The notes under the pieces are model-generated. The model had not been told where the DNA came from. It was given only the letters and a program-made list of their open reading frames with translations, and did not search any database. Below, one piece after another: positions 34,777 to 45,930 of a DNA stretch of 64,000 nucleotides. The DNA is from Temnothorax longispinosus. Its lineage: Eukaryota > Arthropoda > Insecta > Hymenoptera > Formicidae. The position numbers were made by a program, and so were the translations under genes. Each line of letters begins with the position of its first letter. The first letter of the stretch is position 1. The DNA is taken from NCBI RefSeq assembly GCF_030848805.1, contig NC_092365.1, positions 7,440,001 to 7,504,000 of the forward strand. The letters run 5' to 3'.

Positions 34777-35983
34777 GGGGGGAATCTACTTTAGCTGGGT
34801 AAAAAATGATGATTTTTTGGAAATTTTTTTCAAGGAAACTATAAGTGATATTGGATTAATTTTTTTTGTAATATGGAAAGGCATTCTTAAAAAAGAAAAA
34901 AAATTTTTTTTTTTTCAGTTACGTTAATTTTTATTATATTGACGGACAATTTTGTAGCGCAATGTTGGTAGCGCCACGGTTAGCTGCGTACAGTGTAGCA
35001 ACGAGCTGAGTAATCTGAAAGCAAAAAATAAAAATTTTCTTTAAAGCTTAATCAATTACGCAGGGATTGAACCTATTTGCAAATAAAAATATAAAAAATT
35101 GAAGAAGTTACAGCAATCGTAAGAAAAGTGACATTTTTTAAATCAAAAAATCGATCTTCTGTTGTTGATAAAAATGTTATAAATAAATAATAAAATGTAA
35201 ACGTAGGGTCAATCCCTGGAGAAAATTGTAAGGAATCGAATCATGCTTGGCGAAAGTTATTTGAGTGATTACTTTTTGAGTTATCTTGTACGCAAAGTTG
35301 GAAAAAGTGGTTTTGAGAAAAACGCGTTTAAAGTTTATTTTTTTGCTCTTAGCCAAAAAAGCACGTAAAAATGCATGCAAATTTCAGTATAAAGGTTTTT
35401 GAGGTCGCTGAATCCGAATCTGATATCAGATTTTTAAAATTCAAAATGGCGGATTTAATATGGCGGATCAAAAGAGTCTCAGTTGAATAAAGAAATGAAG
35501 TTTTGGATGTTTTCACGATACTTACAGTTAAATAACGCTCAATCCGCTATTCCGGGCCCATCTAAAATGCCTTCCTCTTCCTTGTAGAACTCCTGTTCGG
35601 CAGTTTTCGTCATTTTCTTGGCTGTTCGAGCTTCTTTAGTGCTTTCTAAGGTACACACACAAACACACACACACACACACACACACAAAAATACTCTAAC
35701 ACATAAATATAAACACTATAGGGTCAAATAAAATAGTTGTAGGTCTAGCAAGTATATAGGATTCTTTTGTTCCCGCAATAATAGAACCGAGAACGCTGCG
35801 AAGCCAGTATTAGCGTACGTCTGCTGTATCGATCCTCCGCGCGCCTCACTAAAAAGAGCTGTAGTTTCGTCAATTTTACGAGTATGACGATAATACTTTG
35901 GGAATATATTCTTGAAACCTTATACTATTTATTTATGCAAAAAAGATATCGATTTTTTTGACCCATCAAAGTAGATTTCCCCC
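34777..35983. mobile_element. Non-autonomous TTAA-target DNA element
   Basis: 1207 bp between TTAA copies (34773-34776 and 35984-35987). The left end is GGGGGGAATCTACTTTAGCT; the right end, inverted, is GGGGGAAATCTACTTTGATG. It carries an (AC)n tract near 35655 and no transposase domain. TTAA targets are typical of piggyBac and Kolobok, and I cannot say which drove it. It interrupts the minus-strand gene cleanly. Confidence 0.85.
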
Positions 35984-36523
35984 TTAAACGAGAAGCTTTT
36001 TTATCACTATTTATTTCCGCTTGCGTTTTTAATTTTTCAATCCAACGATGAATTTCGTCACTATAATAATCCTTTTCATCATTTGTATCCATTATAATAT
36101 CATTTTCTTCTTTTCTGTCAATGTCTTCTATATGGTCAATATCGTGAATTTTAGTTGCAATGTAATTTTCTAATTCTTCTTTAGCTTCCTCTGCTGGTGA
36201 AGGCAATCCTGTACTATAATATCCTTCATATTGTTGAATACTGACAGTTAATGTGAGCAATAAGATTGATTCAAATTTTTTGAATGATTGACAACTTATC
36301 ATAAGTGCAACACATCTTACAAAAAATGTTTTTATGTCAAGATGTTTTTCATCGAAACATTTCCAATGGCAAACAAGTTTTACTAAATGGGCCACATCAA
36401 CTCTTATATACGTATCTGCTGGCCGACTAATTTTAAGGATTTTAGTATTGTGATTATTAATGGCAGAAAAGCATGATGAAATATATTCTTTAACATTCAT
36501 TCGGTTAAAAGCAGATGTCATTG
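35984..36523 (-). pseudogene. Split transposase-like gene, middle segment
   Basis: The minus-strand frame runs from 36523 to 35987 and encodes FNRMNVKEYISSCFSAI, then IRVDVAHLVKLVCHWKCF, then an acidic stretch ending near SDKKASRL. Its first codons join in frame with the segment at 51523-52804 across the CAAT target duplication of the Gypsy element. Its last codons join in frame with the segment at 34650-34776 across TTAA. Confidence 0.8.
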
Positions 36524-36880
36524 TGCAGCCGAGCGATGACCACGACCCACGCGACGCAGCCCGGGGCATCACCGTCTCACCCAGGACGGGGGCATCGTTG
36601 ACCGACGCCTATTACCTCGGGAAAGGATTTTGGGCAACCAAGCCAGTGCCGGCTAAGCAGCCCATGGTCCAGCTGCAACGCCAGCAAGCGGGAACGACGG
36701 ACCGACGTTCCCGGGGCGAGGAGCCTGGGACGAGCGGCCAAGGGGCAGCACACCAGACGCGGAGGACGTCAGAGGCCGCGGCAACGGCCGCCGCCACATC
36801 AAGCGACTAAGCGCAAAGCGCAAAGCGCTTAGCGGGCTAGTGTGGAGCACGCGGACTCCACACATACAAATGTACATAGA

Positions 36881-36888
36881 CTATATAG
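36881..36888 (+). promoter_or_regulatory. TATA-like box in the Gypsy LTR
   Basis: CTATATAG, 17 bp after a perfect inverted repeat (GTGTGGAG...CTCCACAC, 36840-36863) and shortly before AATAAATAAATAAA. The same arrangement is at 49231 in the other LTR. The core-promoter role is inferred from position. Confidence 0.45.
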
Positions 36889-37261
36889 AACGTAGGTTGT
36901 AAATAAATAAATAAAACGCAATGACTTCGTCATCATAAATAGACGCGAGCGTGATTGATTTAGTTGTAAGCACATTAACATTAGGATAAGGACAAAACCC
37001 CGATAAAGGTAATATGTTGGCTACAGCCGTATGCGAGAAAGGGGTCAAGAGGTAATTCAGTTAGTTTCGGTTCTATTATTATTATTTACCGTATAGGCGA
37101 GTGCAATAGAATGAGGACGCATCGCACCAACAGCAAACAAAGGTTGAGTTTGCTGTTCGGTAATAACCTATTCCATGGGGATAAGGGCACGATCGCGAAA
37201 CTACGGTAACGGGGTAACGCGGACGAACCGGAAAAGTTAACGGGCAGAGTAAGCGGCCAAT

Positions 37262-38030
37262 TGACCGCGGATACGTGATACGGAGATGCCGCGCAGTCAA
37301 TCCATCAGTTAACGATGGAATACAAGCGCGGAAACCCGAGATAGCCCATCGGCAAAGCAATTGACTCGCCAACTTAGGAGCGCGATACGTAGACGCCGCG
37401 TACTCCACTCAGCGGGTTACGATGAGTTCCGAGCGCGGTAGAGCGAAATAGCCAACCGATAGCGGAAACGGCTAACCAAAGTAGGAGCGTGATACGTGGA
37501 TCCCGCGTACTCCATACAGCGGGTTACGATGAGTTCCGAGCGCGGTAGAGCGAACTAGTCAACCGATAGCGAAATCGGCTCACCGATGTAGGAGCGTGAT
37601 ACGTAGATCCCGCGTACTACATCCAGCGAGTTTCGATGTAATCCAAGCGCGGTAAAGCGAAATAGCTGACCAACAGCGGAATTGGATTGTCGACCTAGGT
37701 ACGCGATACGGAAGTGCCGCGTAATCCATCCAGCGAATTTCGATGTAATCCGAGCGCGGTAAAGCGAAATAGCCGACCGTAGGCGGAGTCGGACTATCGG
37801 CGTAGGAGCGCGATAAGGAAGTGCCGCGTAATACATCCAGCGAGTTTCGATGTAATCCGAGCGTGGCAAAGCAAAATAACCGACCGCAGGCAGAATCGGA
37901 TTACCGACGTAGGAACGCGATCCGGAAACGCCGCGTAGTCGATCCATCAATTACCGATGGATTCCGAGCGCGGCGAAACGAAGGAGACAACCGGAAGCGG
38001 AGGCAAGGCATAATCGCGATTACAAACCCG
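37262..38030. repeat. 107-bp tandem repeats, seven units, in the 5' LTR
   Basis: Units of about 107 bp share GAGCG-GATACG, CCGCGTA, a GATG motif, CCGAGCGCGGTA and GCGAAATAGCC. The first and last units are the most diverged. Confidence 0.88.
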
Positions 38031-39065
38031 CGATAAGATTCTGTATAGGTACTCGTAGCGCTTGGCGAGCAGAAACATGTAGAATCTTCTGGATTATTCC
38101 AAGACTCGAATCGTTAACTAGTAAAACGCGAGCGTAAACATGTTTGTGCGAAATGTGAAAGCGAGCGGAATGCGGAAGTGTTTGCGCTACTGCGAAGCGA
38201 GGCATACAGATGTTGGCCAGATGTGCGGCTGGGAACAAAAGGAATACGCGAATGCGAGCGAAAGAAAAGTGAAAGTGTTGACGCGCGGCTACAGGTGTTC
38301 GACATATGCGAGGCGACGAACAATCAGGCCATTCACGAGGCTGTTGACACAGCTGCCGTTCGAAGGCACAGCTGTCCGGCGATAGTGACAAGTGGGGCTA
38401 TCCCCACTCGATCAAGGTAGGGCAGCCGAGCCCAGGAATCGAGGATTTGTCTCTCGGCTCTCGATGCGAACGGTCTCGCATCGAGGAACTCGTCTCTCTA
38501 GATTATCACTAAGCGTAGAGTGTTGGCTTCCTGTAGTCAGGAGCATCGGCGTAAGATAGAACTTAGCCTGAACGCGTACGCGAACGGCGAGCGAGAGCGA
38601 GAACGATCCCGCTCAACGGTGCGTGATTCCGCGAGTCCATGTAACGTAACTGTAAAAGAAAAAGAAATAAATTATATTTTGCCTCTTGTTACGAAACATA
38701 CGTGTGACGATTATTCGATGAAGACAACCTGCAAAGACTTACCTATCCCATTCGTAATCTCACCTGTCGGCCGTCCGAAATCCTCCATCGACGAACGCAC
38801 AGAGGCTGAGGCCCAGCCAAGCGGCTGTCCAGCAGAAGCGAAGGAAGTCTCTTGAGCGGAGAGGTCCAACAGGTCCAGCGGGTCGATCCGGAGACAGATG
38901 GAAGCTGAAACAGAGTCGTAGAGAGGGGAATTAGCAAAGTCAGCGAAAGGTTGGTTCTCATTCAAAGTATCTTTCTCGATAAGCCGAGGTTAAAATCGAG
39001 TGGCGACCGTGATAATTAATGACCTCAAGGGCATGTGGTTAATGTCAATCCTCCGTCCGGCTACA

Positions 39066-41278
39066 GTGGTTAGTAGAGGAGAAACGCGAAAAACGGTAAT
39101 CTTGGGGATGCGTTGTTGGGGCGGCGTGCGTGACGACACGGGGAACGTCTGCATCCGATAGCTGGGGCGCACGGCCAGGGCTACAACCCGCAAACACTGG
39201 CGACCGTGACAGGACTGTACGGGCCGAATTACGTGTGTCGTTTTAGCGACGTGTCTACGAGATTTAATCCCGCGAAGTAAGCGTGTGAATCACAAGCTGG
39301 GACGTGCCAAGCTCGAAGCGAATGAAGCGACCGTTGCAAAAGCGCGAAGCGTGATTAGTAGATTCGGGAGTACGAGCAACGCGTTCGAAGAAACGTGTAA
39401 CAACGTTCCGTTAGTGGTAGCAGGTGCGCGAAGATGCAGCTATCCTTTGCGTGCGTGACAACTGCGCCGAACACGCGAACGACGTTTCGCGCGAGTTCGT
39501 GAATCGAAGGTAGCGTCGAAAGCGTAAAGGGTTGGAAACCCAGCGGTACGCGGAAACGCAGGGCGAGCGCCAGGAGCGCTGCACAAACAGCGAATGTAGC
39601 TTAGTAAAGGCGAAAAAGTTGCGATAGGTGTGTGGAGAAGGTGGAGCGTGATTAGTAGATCGTGATAGACGGGCACAGCGTTCGAAGAAGCGTGTTACAA
39701 CGTTCCGTTAGTGGTAGCAGGCGCGCGAAGAAGAAGCTATCCTTTGCGTGCGTAACAACTGCGCCGAACACTAGAACGACGTTTCGCGCGACCCCGTGAT
39801 CGAAGGTAGCGCAAACCGTGGAGTAGTAAGCGTTCGAAACGTAAAGGAAACGGGTGAAGAAGTGAAGACAAGGTGGAGCGTGATTAGTAGATCGGCCGAA
39901 AGGACGGGCAACGCGTTCGAAGAAGCGTATTACAACGTTCCGTTAGTGGTGACAGGCTCGCGAAGAACGCATGACGACTTGCGGCCGTAACAAATGTCCC
40001 GAGCACGCGAACGACGTTTCGCGCGACCCCGTATGATCGAAAGTAGCGCAAGCCGTTGAAAAGTAAGCAGGAAAGGGGAGACTGGTCACGGAACGGCCGG
40101 CCCTCAGAATATCCGTGCGCGGGTGAACAAATCAAGTGGTGAGGCACGCAAAAGCGTAAGACGTCAAGCACAGCAAAGTGTCTTGCTGGCGCGGCGAAAA
40201 TAAATTACGCGACGAGTCGCGAGAATCAAGCAGAATAAGACGTCGTGCACAGCAAAGTGTCTTGCCGACGCATCGTAATAAAAATAAATCCCGAAAAACC
40301 AGCTAAACTCGTATCAAGCCGTTATAATCCGTACCGACGCCGACGTAAGCGTAAAATGGATAGACGCGCGGGAAAAATGCCGTAACAACGTGCACCTATA
40401 AGACGCGAGTTGCGAAAACGCGAAAGCGATCGTGACATAACCGAATCGCGTGAATCAGGGTACGTAGTAAGCGCAAAGCGCTGAGTAGTAAGCGGAAAGT
40501 GATACCGACGCGGGAGCGAGGTACGCGATACCGTGAGAAGCCCGAGGGCTAAAATACAGCAAATTTTCCATCCGAAGGAAAAGAAGAAGGGCCAGGGGCC
40601 TGAAAAATCTAAAATTTTTTTTTACAAAGAAAATCCGCGAATTGCGAACGAGAGTTCGGAACGCGAACTAAGCGCAAAGCGCTGAGTAGAGATAAAGAGT
40701 CACTAGAAGCAAAGACGTAAAAATTCGGGGTGAAAATTCGGAAAACGCGAGACCAGATCGAAAACAACGGGCGTCAAACGAATGTGGGAGTCGACTATTG
40801 CATAGGTAACGACCGGGCAGAGCGATTCCGTAACAAACACGTTGAAAGGGCAGCACGGATTTGGCGAGCGCTGAGAGATACTAAAACGAAGAGAGTAACG
40901 TCGGAGTAAAAGAATAATGACGGATAGCAGTAACGGGAAAGAGAAAAAGCGCGAGCATAAAGCGCTGAGTAGAAAGCAGAGTCACGACCGAAGACGCGAA
41001 AGATTCGACGGTAAAAAATTCGGAAGTCGCGAGATCAAATCAATAACAACGGGCGTCAAACGAACGTGGAAATCGACGATTGCGTATGTAACGACCGGGC
41101 AGAGCGATTTCGTGTCAAACACGTTGAAAGAACAGCACGGATTTGACGAGCGTCGAAAGAGAGAGAACCGGTGAATACGAATAGAGTAACGTCGAGTAGG
41201 AATAGTGACGGGGAGTATAGGGCGATAGCGCGGAGACACAGCGGAAAGCGCTGTGGATAAAGCAATCGGAAAGGTGGT
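39066..41278 (+). other. Gypsy leader with internal repeats
   Basis: 2.2 kb without a domain-bearing frame. A block starting GCGTGATTAGTAGAT recurs at 39349, 39646 and 39878, each leading into ACAACGTTCCGTTAGTGG. A second pair of roughly 255-bp copies lies at about 40665-40919 and 40955-41213. TGGCGACCGTGA occurs at 39198 and also at 39001 inside the LTR. It looks like a primer-binding site, but neither copy is next to the LTR end set by the target duplication. Confidence 0.7.
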
Positions 41279-43945
41279 ATGCCGCGGCTGAAGCATACAC
41301 CACCACCGCCTAGAAAAACATACACGAGATCGCAAGGCATAGTGACGGAAGAAGCGTTGAGACAGCAAATCGAACAAACGGCCAATAGATCGCGTAAAAC
41401 GAACAAAAGGAAACAGCGGCGCGACAGCGAGAGCAGCGTGACCAACGACCAGCGCGAAATGGCGTCGAATACGCAGCAGACGAACGACGAGGGCCTGAAC
41501 GAGATGCTGTTGAACGTGAATCAGCAGATTACGCGCGACGAAGGCGCGAATAGCAATAGAATTCTCGATCTCAGCGGCGGAAATGATCAACAGACGGCTG
41601 AGACCGTGCGTATGATTCAGCAGCAGAACGCTGAGATGGCAATGGCCATGGAGAGAATGGCGGAAGAGCTAGAACGGTTGAGAACTCAGCAGCAACGGGA
41701 AAATCGGAGATTCGCCACCGACGACGACGACGAGGCGCGAGCGGAACGCGAGCGTAGAACCGCGAGCGACGGCGAAAGAGTAGATTCCCGGGGGCGTGAC
41801 AGCGAGCGAGCGCGCGAACAACGCGAAGCGACGAGCGCGAACGTGAATAGCGCGAACGCTCAGCAACCGCTGCAGCAAACGTTGATGACCGTGATGCCGT
41901 TCGGGGCTAGATTACCACGTGACGGGTGGATAAAGAACCCGTTCGACGAAATCGCTTACCGGGGCAAGAGCGACAAACAAAACCCGATGCGTTTCGTTGA
42001 GAAATTCGAAAAGCTAGCGCGCTACGAAAACGTTCCGGAGGACGATCAATTGTTCTATTTCGGGCGTTGTATGCGCGGACCGGCGAGCCAATGGTTCGAG
42101 TTGCAATTGGCTCAGGACATTCGCGAGATTAAACGACTGTTCGTACAACACTTTTGGAGAACTCAAGCGCAAATGCGTTTCCGTCAGTTGATCTACTTCG
42201 GTAAATATCGAGCGGGTCAAGCGAATGACGGTACAATGACGGAGTACGCGTTGACGATCGCGCGACAAGCGAAAACCCTCGTACCGCCGATGAGCGACGA
42301 GATTGTGCAAACTTTGCGCGAGCATTTCGACGCGGACGTGGCGCGCGAGTTGAGACCATCGGTGGTCCGAACGGTAAACGAAATGATCGCTATGCTCGAC
42401 ACGATTGAGAATGAGCGCGAGACGCGACGATTGCGCGGCGAAGCAACAAGACGCGCGAATAATCCGTCAGCGAGCAACGCGCAAAGCGCAAATAGATCGG
42501 GAGCGAGCGGAAGCGGTCAACGATGGGGAGATCCGGCACGTGGAAACGCGAAACCGACAGCGACGACGGGTGCAAACGCGCGATACGATGACACGCGAGC
42601 GGCGTACGGATACGCGCATAGATCAGCGACCGACGGACGTGACGCGACCAGCGGCGGACAACAAAGATCAACGTCGACGACCGGCGGCTGGAAGCGAACA
42701 AACGCGACCGACCGACCGGCGACCGCGAGGAGCGGTAGAAAAATGGCCGCGATTACCATGACGGCACACGACGATCATCATGGGAATAACCCGAACAAAT
42801 ACGAAAATACGGAGGAGAGTTCGCGTAGCGACGAATCGGACCTCGACGAGCGAGCGCTCGAGCGAGCGAGCGAGGACGATTACATGAAAAGCGCAGAGAA
42901 AACATGTTGCGTGATACGAAGCGCGAAAGAGCGCGGGCAACCGAAAAACGCTGACGAAGCAGCGAAAACCGATGAGACGAAAGCAACGGTGATGGCGCCG
43001 AGCCACGCGAACCGGGGCGACGTCGACGACGACGACGAACACGCGACGACCAACGACGAACAATCGTCGAGTCCGATGAGCATTATTAGAACGCGCGAAA
43101 TCATACGCGAGCTAGATCGCGAAATGGAGGAAGAACAACGCAAACGGGTGACGCAACCCGACGTGCCGATGATCTTAATGAAATTTGGCGCGTGTTCGAC
43201 GCGCGCGTTGATAGACACGGGCGCGCAAGTGACCGCGATGACGCGAGCGTTCTACGAACAGTTGCGAGAAACCGACGAGCGTATAGAAGTGTTGCCGATC
43301 AAAAAATTCACATTACGAGGAGCGTTCTCCGAAAGAGGCGCGGTAATTTCGCAAAAAACGCGAATTCAATTCGAATATCGAGACGAAACGTTTATCCACG
43401 AGTTCTTCATCGTTGAGAACTTAGCGTACGACGTGGTGCTAGGTATAGATTTCCTCGTCAAATATCGAATGATGCTCGCATGCGACGATGCGATAGACGT
43501 AAAATTTCGCAGCAACGTAGCACCGCAACAGTACCGAGTAAATGCAATGAAACGGGACGAAGCGCAAGATAGATTGCAAGCCATCTTGAAAAAACACGCG
43601 AAACTGTTCAGCGGAGAGATAGGAAAGGTCAACCATTATAAGCATAAAATCGAAATGGATATAAAAAGACCATACAAAAGAAAAACCTATCCAATCTCCG
43701 AGATTCATATGAATCGGGTAAGGAAATACATTAAGGACCTCGAGAAAAAAAGAATAATCAAGAAACAAGCGACACAATATGTTAATCCGCTTGTTGTAGT
43801 CATAAAAAAAATGGCGATATTCGATTGTGCCTGGACGCGCGGGAATGCAATAAGCACATGTCAAACGACCATGCGCAACCGCCGACAATCGAGGAAATTT
43901 TCCGGAGGATCGGGAAAAAGAAGTTTTTCACAACGCTCGATGTGA
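41279..43945 (+). CDS. Gypsy Gag-protease and start of reverse transcriptase
   Basis: 888 residues from ATG 41279. A basic N-terminus and a coiled coil (about 105-180) precede the retrotransposon Gag domain (about 215-380, FVEKFEKLARYENVPEDDQL, ASQWFE, F-RTQAQMRFRQL). I see no CCHC zinc knuckle after it; the region is Arg/Ser/Thr-rich instead. An aspartic protease with DTGAQVT is near residue 646. The reverse transcriptase begins at YKHKIEMD and the frame is lost at an A8 run (43804-43811). The remaining residues to 43945 are out of frame. Pol continues one base back, as the frame of 43825-45930. Confidence 0.88.
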   Translation: MPRLKHTPPPPRKTYTRSQGIVTEEALRQQIEQTANRSRKTNKRKQRRDSESSVTNDQREMASNTQQTNDEGLNEMLLNVNQQITRDEGANSNRILDLSGGNDQQTAETVRMIQQQNAEMAMAMERMAEELERLRTQQQRENRRFATDDDDEARAERERRTASDGERVDSRGRDSERAREQREATSANVNSANAQQPLQQTLMTVMPFGARLPRDGWIKNPFDEIAYRGKSDKQNPMRFVEKFEKLARYENVPEDDQLFYFGRCMRGPASQWFELQLAQDIREIKRLFVQHFWRTQAQMRFRQLIYFGKYRAGQANDGTMTEYALTIARQAKTLVPPMSDEIVQTLREHFDADVARELRPSVVRTVNEMIAMLDTIENERETRRLRGEATRRANNPSASNAQSANRSGASGSGQRWGDPARGNAKPTATTGANARYDDTRAAYGYAHRSATDGRDATSGGQQRSTSTTGGWKRTNATDRPATARSGRKMAAITMTAHDDHHGNNPNKYENTEESSRSDESDLDERALERASEDDYMKSAEKTCCVIRSAKERGQPKNADEAAKTDETKATVMAPSHANRGDVDDDDEHATTNDEQSSSPMSIIRTREIIRELDREMEEEQRKRVTQPDVPMILMKFGACSTRALIDTGAQVTAMTRAFYEQLRETDERIEVLPIKKFTLRGAFSERGAVISQKTRIQFEYRDETFIHEFFIVENLAYDVVLGIDFLVKYRMMLACDDAIDVKFRSNVAPQQYRVNAMKRDEAQDRLQAILKKHAKLFSGEIGKVNHYKHKIEMDIKRPYKRKTYPISEIHMNRVRKYIKDLEKKRIIKKQATQYVNPLVVVIKKMAIFDCAWTRGNAISTCQTTMRNRRQSRKFSGGSGKRSFSQRSM

Positions 43946-45930
43946 GCAACGCCTTTTGGCAAATACCACTCGAGGAGGAGTCTCAACAGTATACGGGATT
44001 TTTCTTCGACGGGCAGACATATGTATTTCAGCGAATGCCATTCGGCCTGAAGACATCGGGAGCGTTGTTCACGCGAGCGATGCACGAAGCGCTAGGTGAT
44101 CAGGAATTCTTGCTGACTTACTTGGACGACGTGCTAATAATGTCCGACACACTAGAGGAACACCTGTTCCACATCGAATGGGTGCTATCGCAATTGGAGA
44201 AATTCGAATTCCTGCGAGAGGAGATAAGGTTCCTGGGACATACCTTTAATGAAATTAAAGCGGAGATAAATCAGGAAACCAGAATGGCGATACAGAATTT
44301 TGACAGACCGATGAACAAGAAGCAAATACAATCCTTCTTGGGCTTGATTAATTGGGATCGTAGATTCATTAAGAATTTAGCGCGAATGACAAGACCGCTC
44401 GAAGATTTATTGAAAAAAGGTCAAAAGTACGAGTGGACGGCCGAGAGGCAACGCGCTTTCAATGATATCAAACGAGCATTTCACGACGCGACGGATTTAT
44501 ACTTTTTCCAACCAAACGCAAAATACGGCATCTACGTGGACGCGGCGAGATCCGGATTAGGAGCGCGACTCTATCAATACCTACCGGAAGCGGAACACGC
44601 GAAGCAAACGATCGGTTACGCGAGTAGGAGTCTAAAGGGAGCCGAACTTAATTACACGATTACCGAGCTCGAATGCTTAGCATTAGTGTGGACATTGCGC
44701 AAATGGCACACCCTGCTAATGGGCAGGCATGTACGGGTGCATACGGACCATCAAGCATTAAAATTCCTGAGTACTTGCGTGCAGAATAATGCGCGAATCG
44801 CGAGATGGTTCGCTTTCCTACAGGAATTTGACCTGGAGGTGATACATCTGCCGGGCACGGAAAACAAAATCGCGGACGCGTTATCGAGACGCGAGGCAAA
44901 CGGAGATGCGCGCGAGGTGGAAGTTAAGCGAATCGCGTTGATAAAAAATATTCACGAAGGGCAGGACACAACCGCGTGGCTCGACGTGATAAGACAAGCG
45001 CAAGCGAACGACGCGAAATTACAAGAAAAAACACGCGTCAACCCGAACGAGGTATACGAGCGCGACGGATTAATTAAAATACGAAAACAGCCGGGTGGCG
45101 AGAGAGTCGCGTTACCGCGAGCGATAGCGTGGCGAATGACGCGAGCGGCGCATCGACTGCTCGTGCATTTCGGTACCGACAAGGTGCATGATTTTCTACA
45201 ACGTTATTTCGACGGCGCGAATTTTGCGCGCATCGCACGCGACGTGGTGGCATCGTGCGAGGTGTGCCAAGCCACAAAGTATTACACGCGAGCAACGGTC
45301 GGAACCGAATATTATGAATTGCCCGAGGCGCCGGGACAAGTCCTGTCACTCGACATATTCGGTCCCCTACCGGCCACGCAGTACGGCGAAAAATACATTC
45401 TCGTGTTAATGGACCAGTTTACCAAATACGTAAAGCTTTATCCGATGCGTGACCAACGATTGGATACCGTGATCGATAATCTGGAAAACAGATTTTTTGC
45501 TGAGATAGGCGTGCCCGAGGTGATACTGACGGACAACGGAGGACAATTTCTAACCGCGCGATGGCGAAACTACGGGCGCGAAAGGGATTTCGGCGTGAGA
45601 CATACATCGCCATATAATCCGCAATCAAACCCGGTAGAACGAGTGGTGCGGGAATTAGGTAGAATCATTCGGGCATACGCGAGTCAGCGGCATCGTGCGT
45701 GGAGCCGCATAGTTAAGCGAGCGGAGGAGGTAATTAACCACACGCGACACGCGTCGCACGGCTATGCGCCATGCGAACTAAACGACGGCGAAACGGGACA
45801 TTTGACGTCACTCGATCCCGCGCTAATTCCCCTCGAGAACGATGACGGCAAAGCGGAACAGGCGTGGGTGGATAAAGTGGAGACCGCGATTGGCCGAAGC
45901 AGCGCGGAAACGGAAAATACAAGACGATAA
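43825..45930 (+). CDS. Gypsy Pol: reverse transcriptase, RNase H and integrase
   Basis: This frame continues Pol after the A8 run; its first ATG (43825) is internal. The reverse transcriptase shows TLDVSNAFWQIPL, MPFGLK and YLDD near residue 99. RNase H shows YVDAARSGLG, ELECLALVW and HTDHQAL, followed by ENKIADALSR. Integrase has the zinc site H-x4-H...CEVC, then LSLDIFGPLP (first Asp), LTDNGGQF (second Asp) and NPVERVVREL (Glu). All catalytic residues are present. The integrase end shifts frame near 45880, where the frame of 45842-47302 takes over. With two breaks, this copy does not encode one continuous Pol as read. Confidence 0.9.
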   Translation: MCLDARECNKHMSNDHAQPPTIEEIFRRIGKKKFFTTLDVSNAFWQIPLEEESQQYTGFFFDGQTYVFQRMPFGLKTSGALFTRAMHEALGDQEFLLTYLDDVLIMSDTLEEHLFHIEWVLSQLEKFEFLREEIRFLGHTFNEIKAEINQETRMAIQNFDRPMNKKQIQSFLGLINWDRRFIKNLARMTRPLEDLLKKGQKYEWTAERQRAFNDIKRAFHDATDLYFFQPNAKYGIYVDAARSGLGARLYQYLPEAEHAKQTIGYASRSLKGAELNYTITELECLALVWTLRKWHTLLMGRHVRVHTDHQALKFLSTCVQNNARIARWFAFLQEFDLEVIHLPGTENKIADALSRREANGDAREVEVKRIALIKNIHEGQDTTAWLDVIRQAQANDAKLQEKTRVNPNEVYERDGLIKIRKQPGGERVALPRAIAWRMTRAAHRLLVHFGTDKVHDFLQRYFDGANFARIARDVVASCEVCQATKYYTRATVGTEYYELPEAPGQVLSLDIFGPLPATQYGEKYILVLMDQFTKYVKLYPMRDQRLDTVIDNLENRFFAEIGVPEVILTDNGGQFLTARWRNYGRERDFGVRHTSPYNPQSNPVERVVRELGRIIRAYASQRHRAWSRIVKRAEEVINHTRHASHGYAPCELNDGETGHLTSLDPALIPLENDDGKAEQAWVDKVETAIGRSSAETENTRR

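Larger units (their letters stand above)
36524..39065 (+). repeat. Gypsy 5' LTR
   Basis: 2542 bp. It begins TGCAGCCGAGCGATG and ends CGTCCGGCTACA. It includes the copied end of the third frame (to 36810), a perfect 8-bp-stem hairpin at 36840-36863, a TATA-like CTATATAG at 36881, AATAAA-type sequence near 36905, and seven 107-bp tandem units. Confidence 0.92.

Noticed and set aside
35925..36572. A 215-residue frame as one gene
   Set aside because: Its first residues are antisense Gypsy LTR and its last are the TTAA element; only the middle belongs to the split transposase-like gene.
37262..38030. CRISPR-like array
   Set aside because: Units are 107-bp tandem copies with no unique spacers, inside an LTR of a eukaryotic retroelement.
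43804..43811. Programmed -1 frameshift in Gypsy at the A8 run
   Set aside because: A -1 slip would restore the frame, but the site is inside reverse transcriptase, not at a gag-pol boundary. Similar A8 breaks occur in unrelated genes, so mutation or assembly error is more likely.
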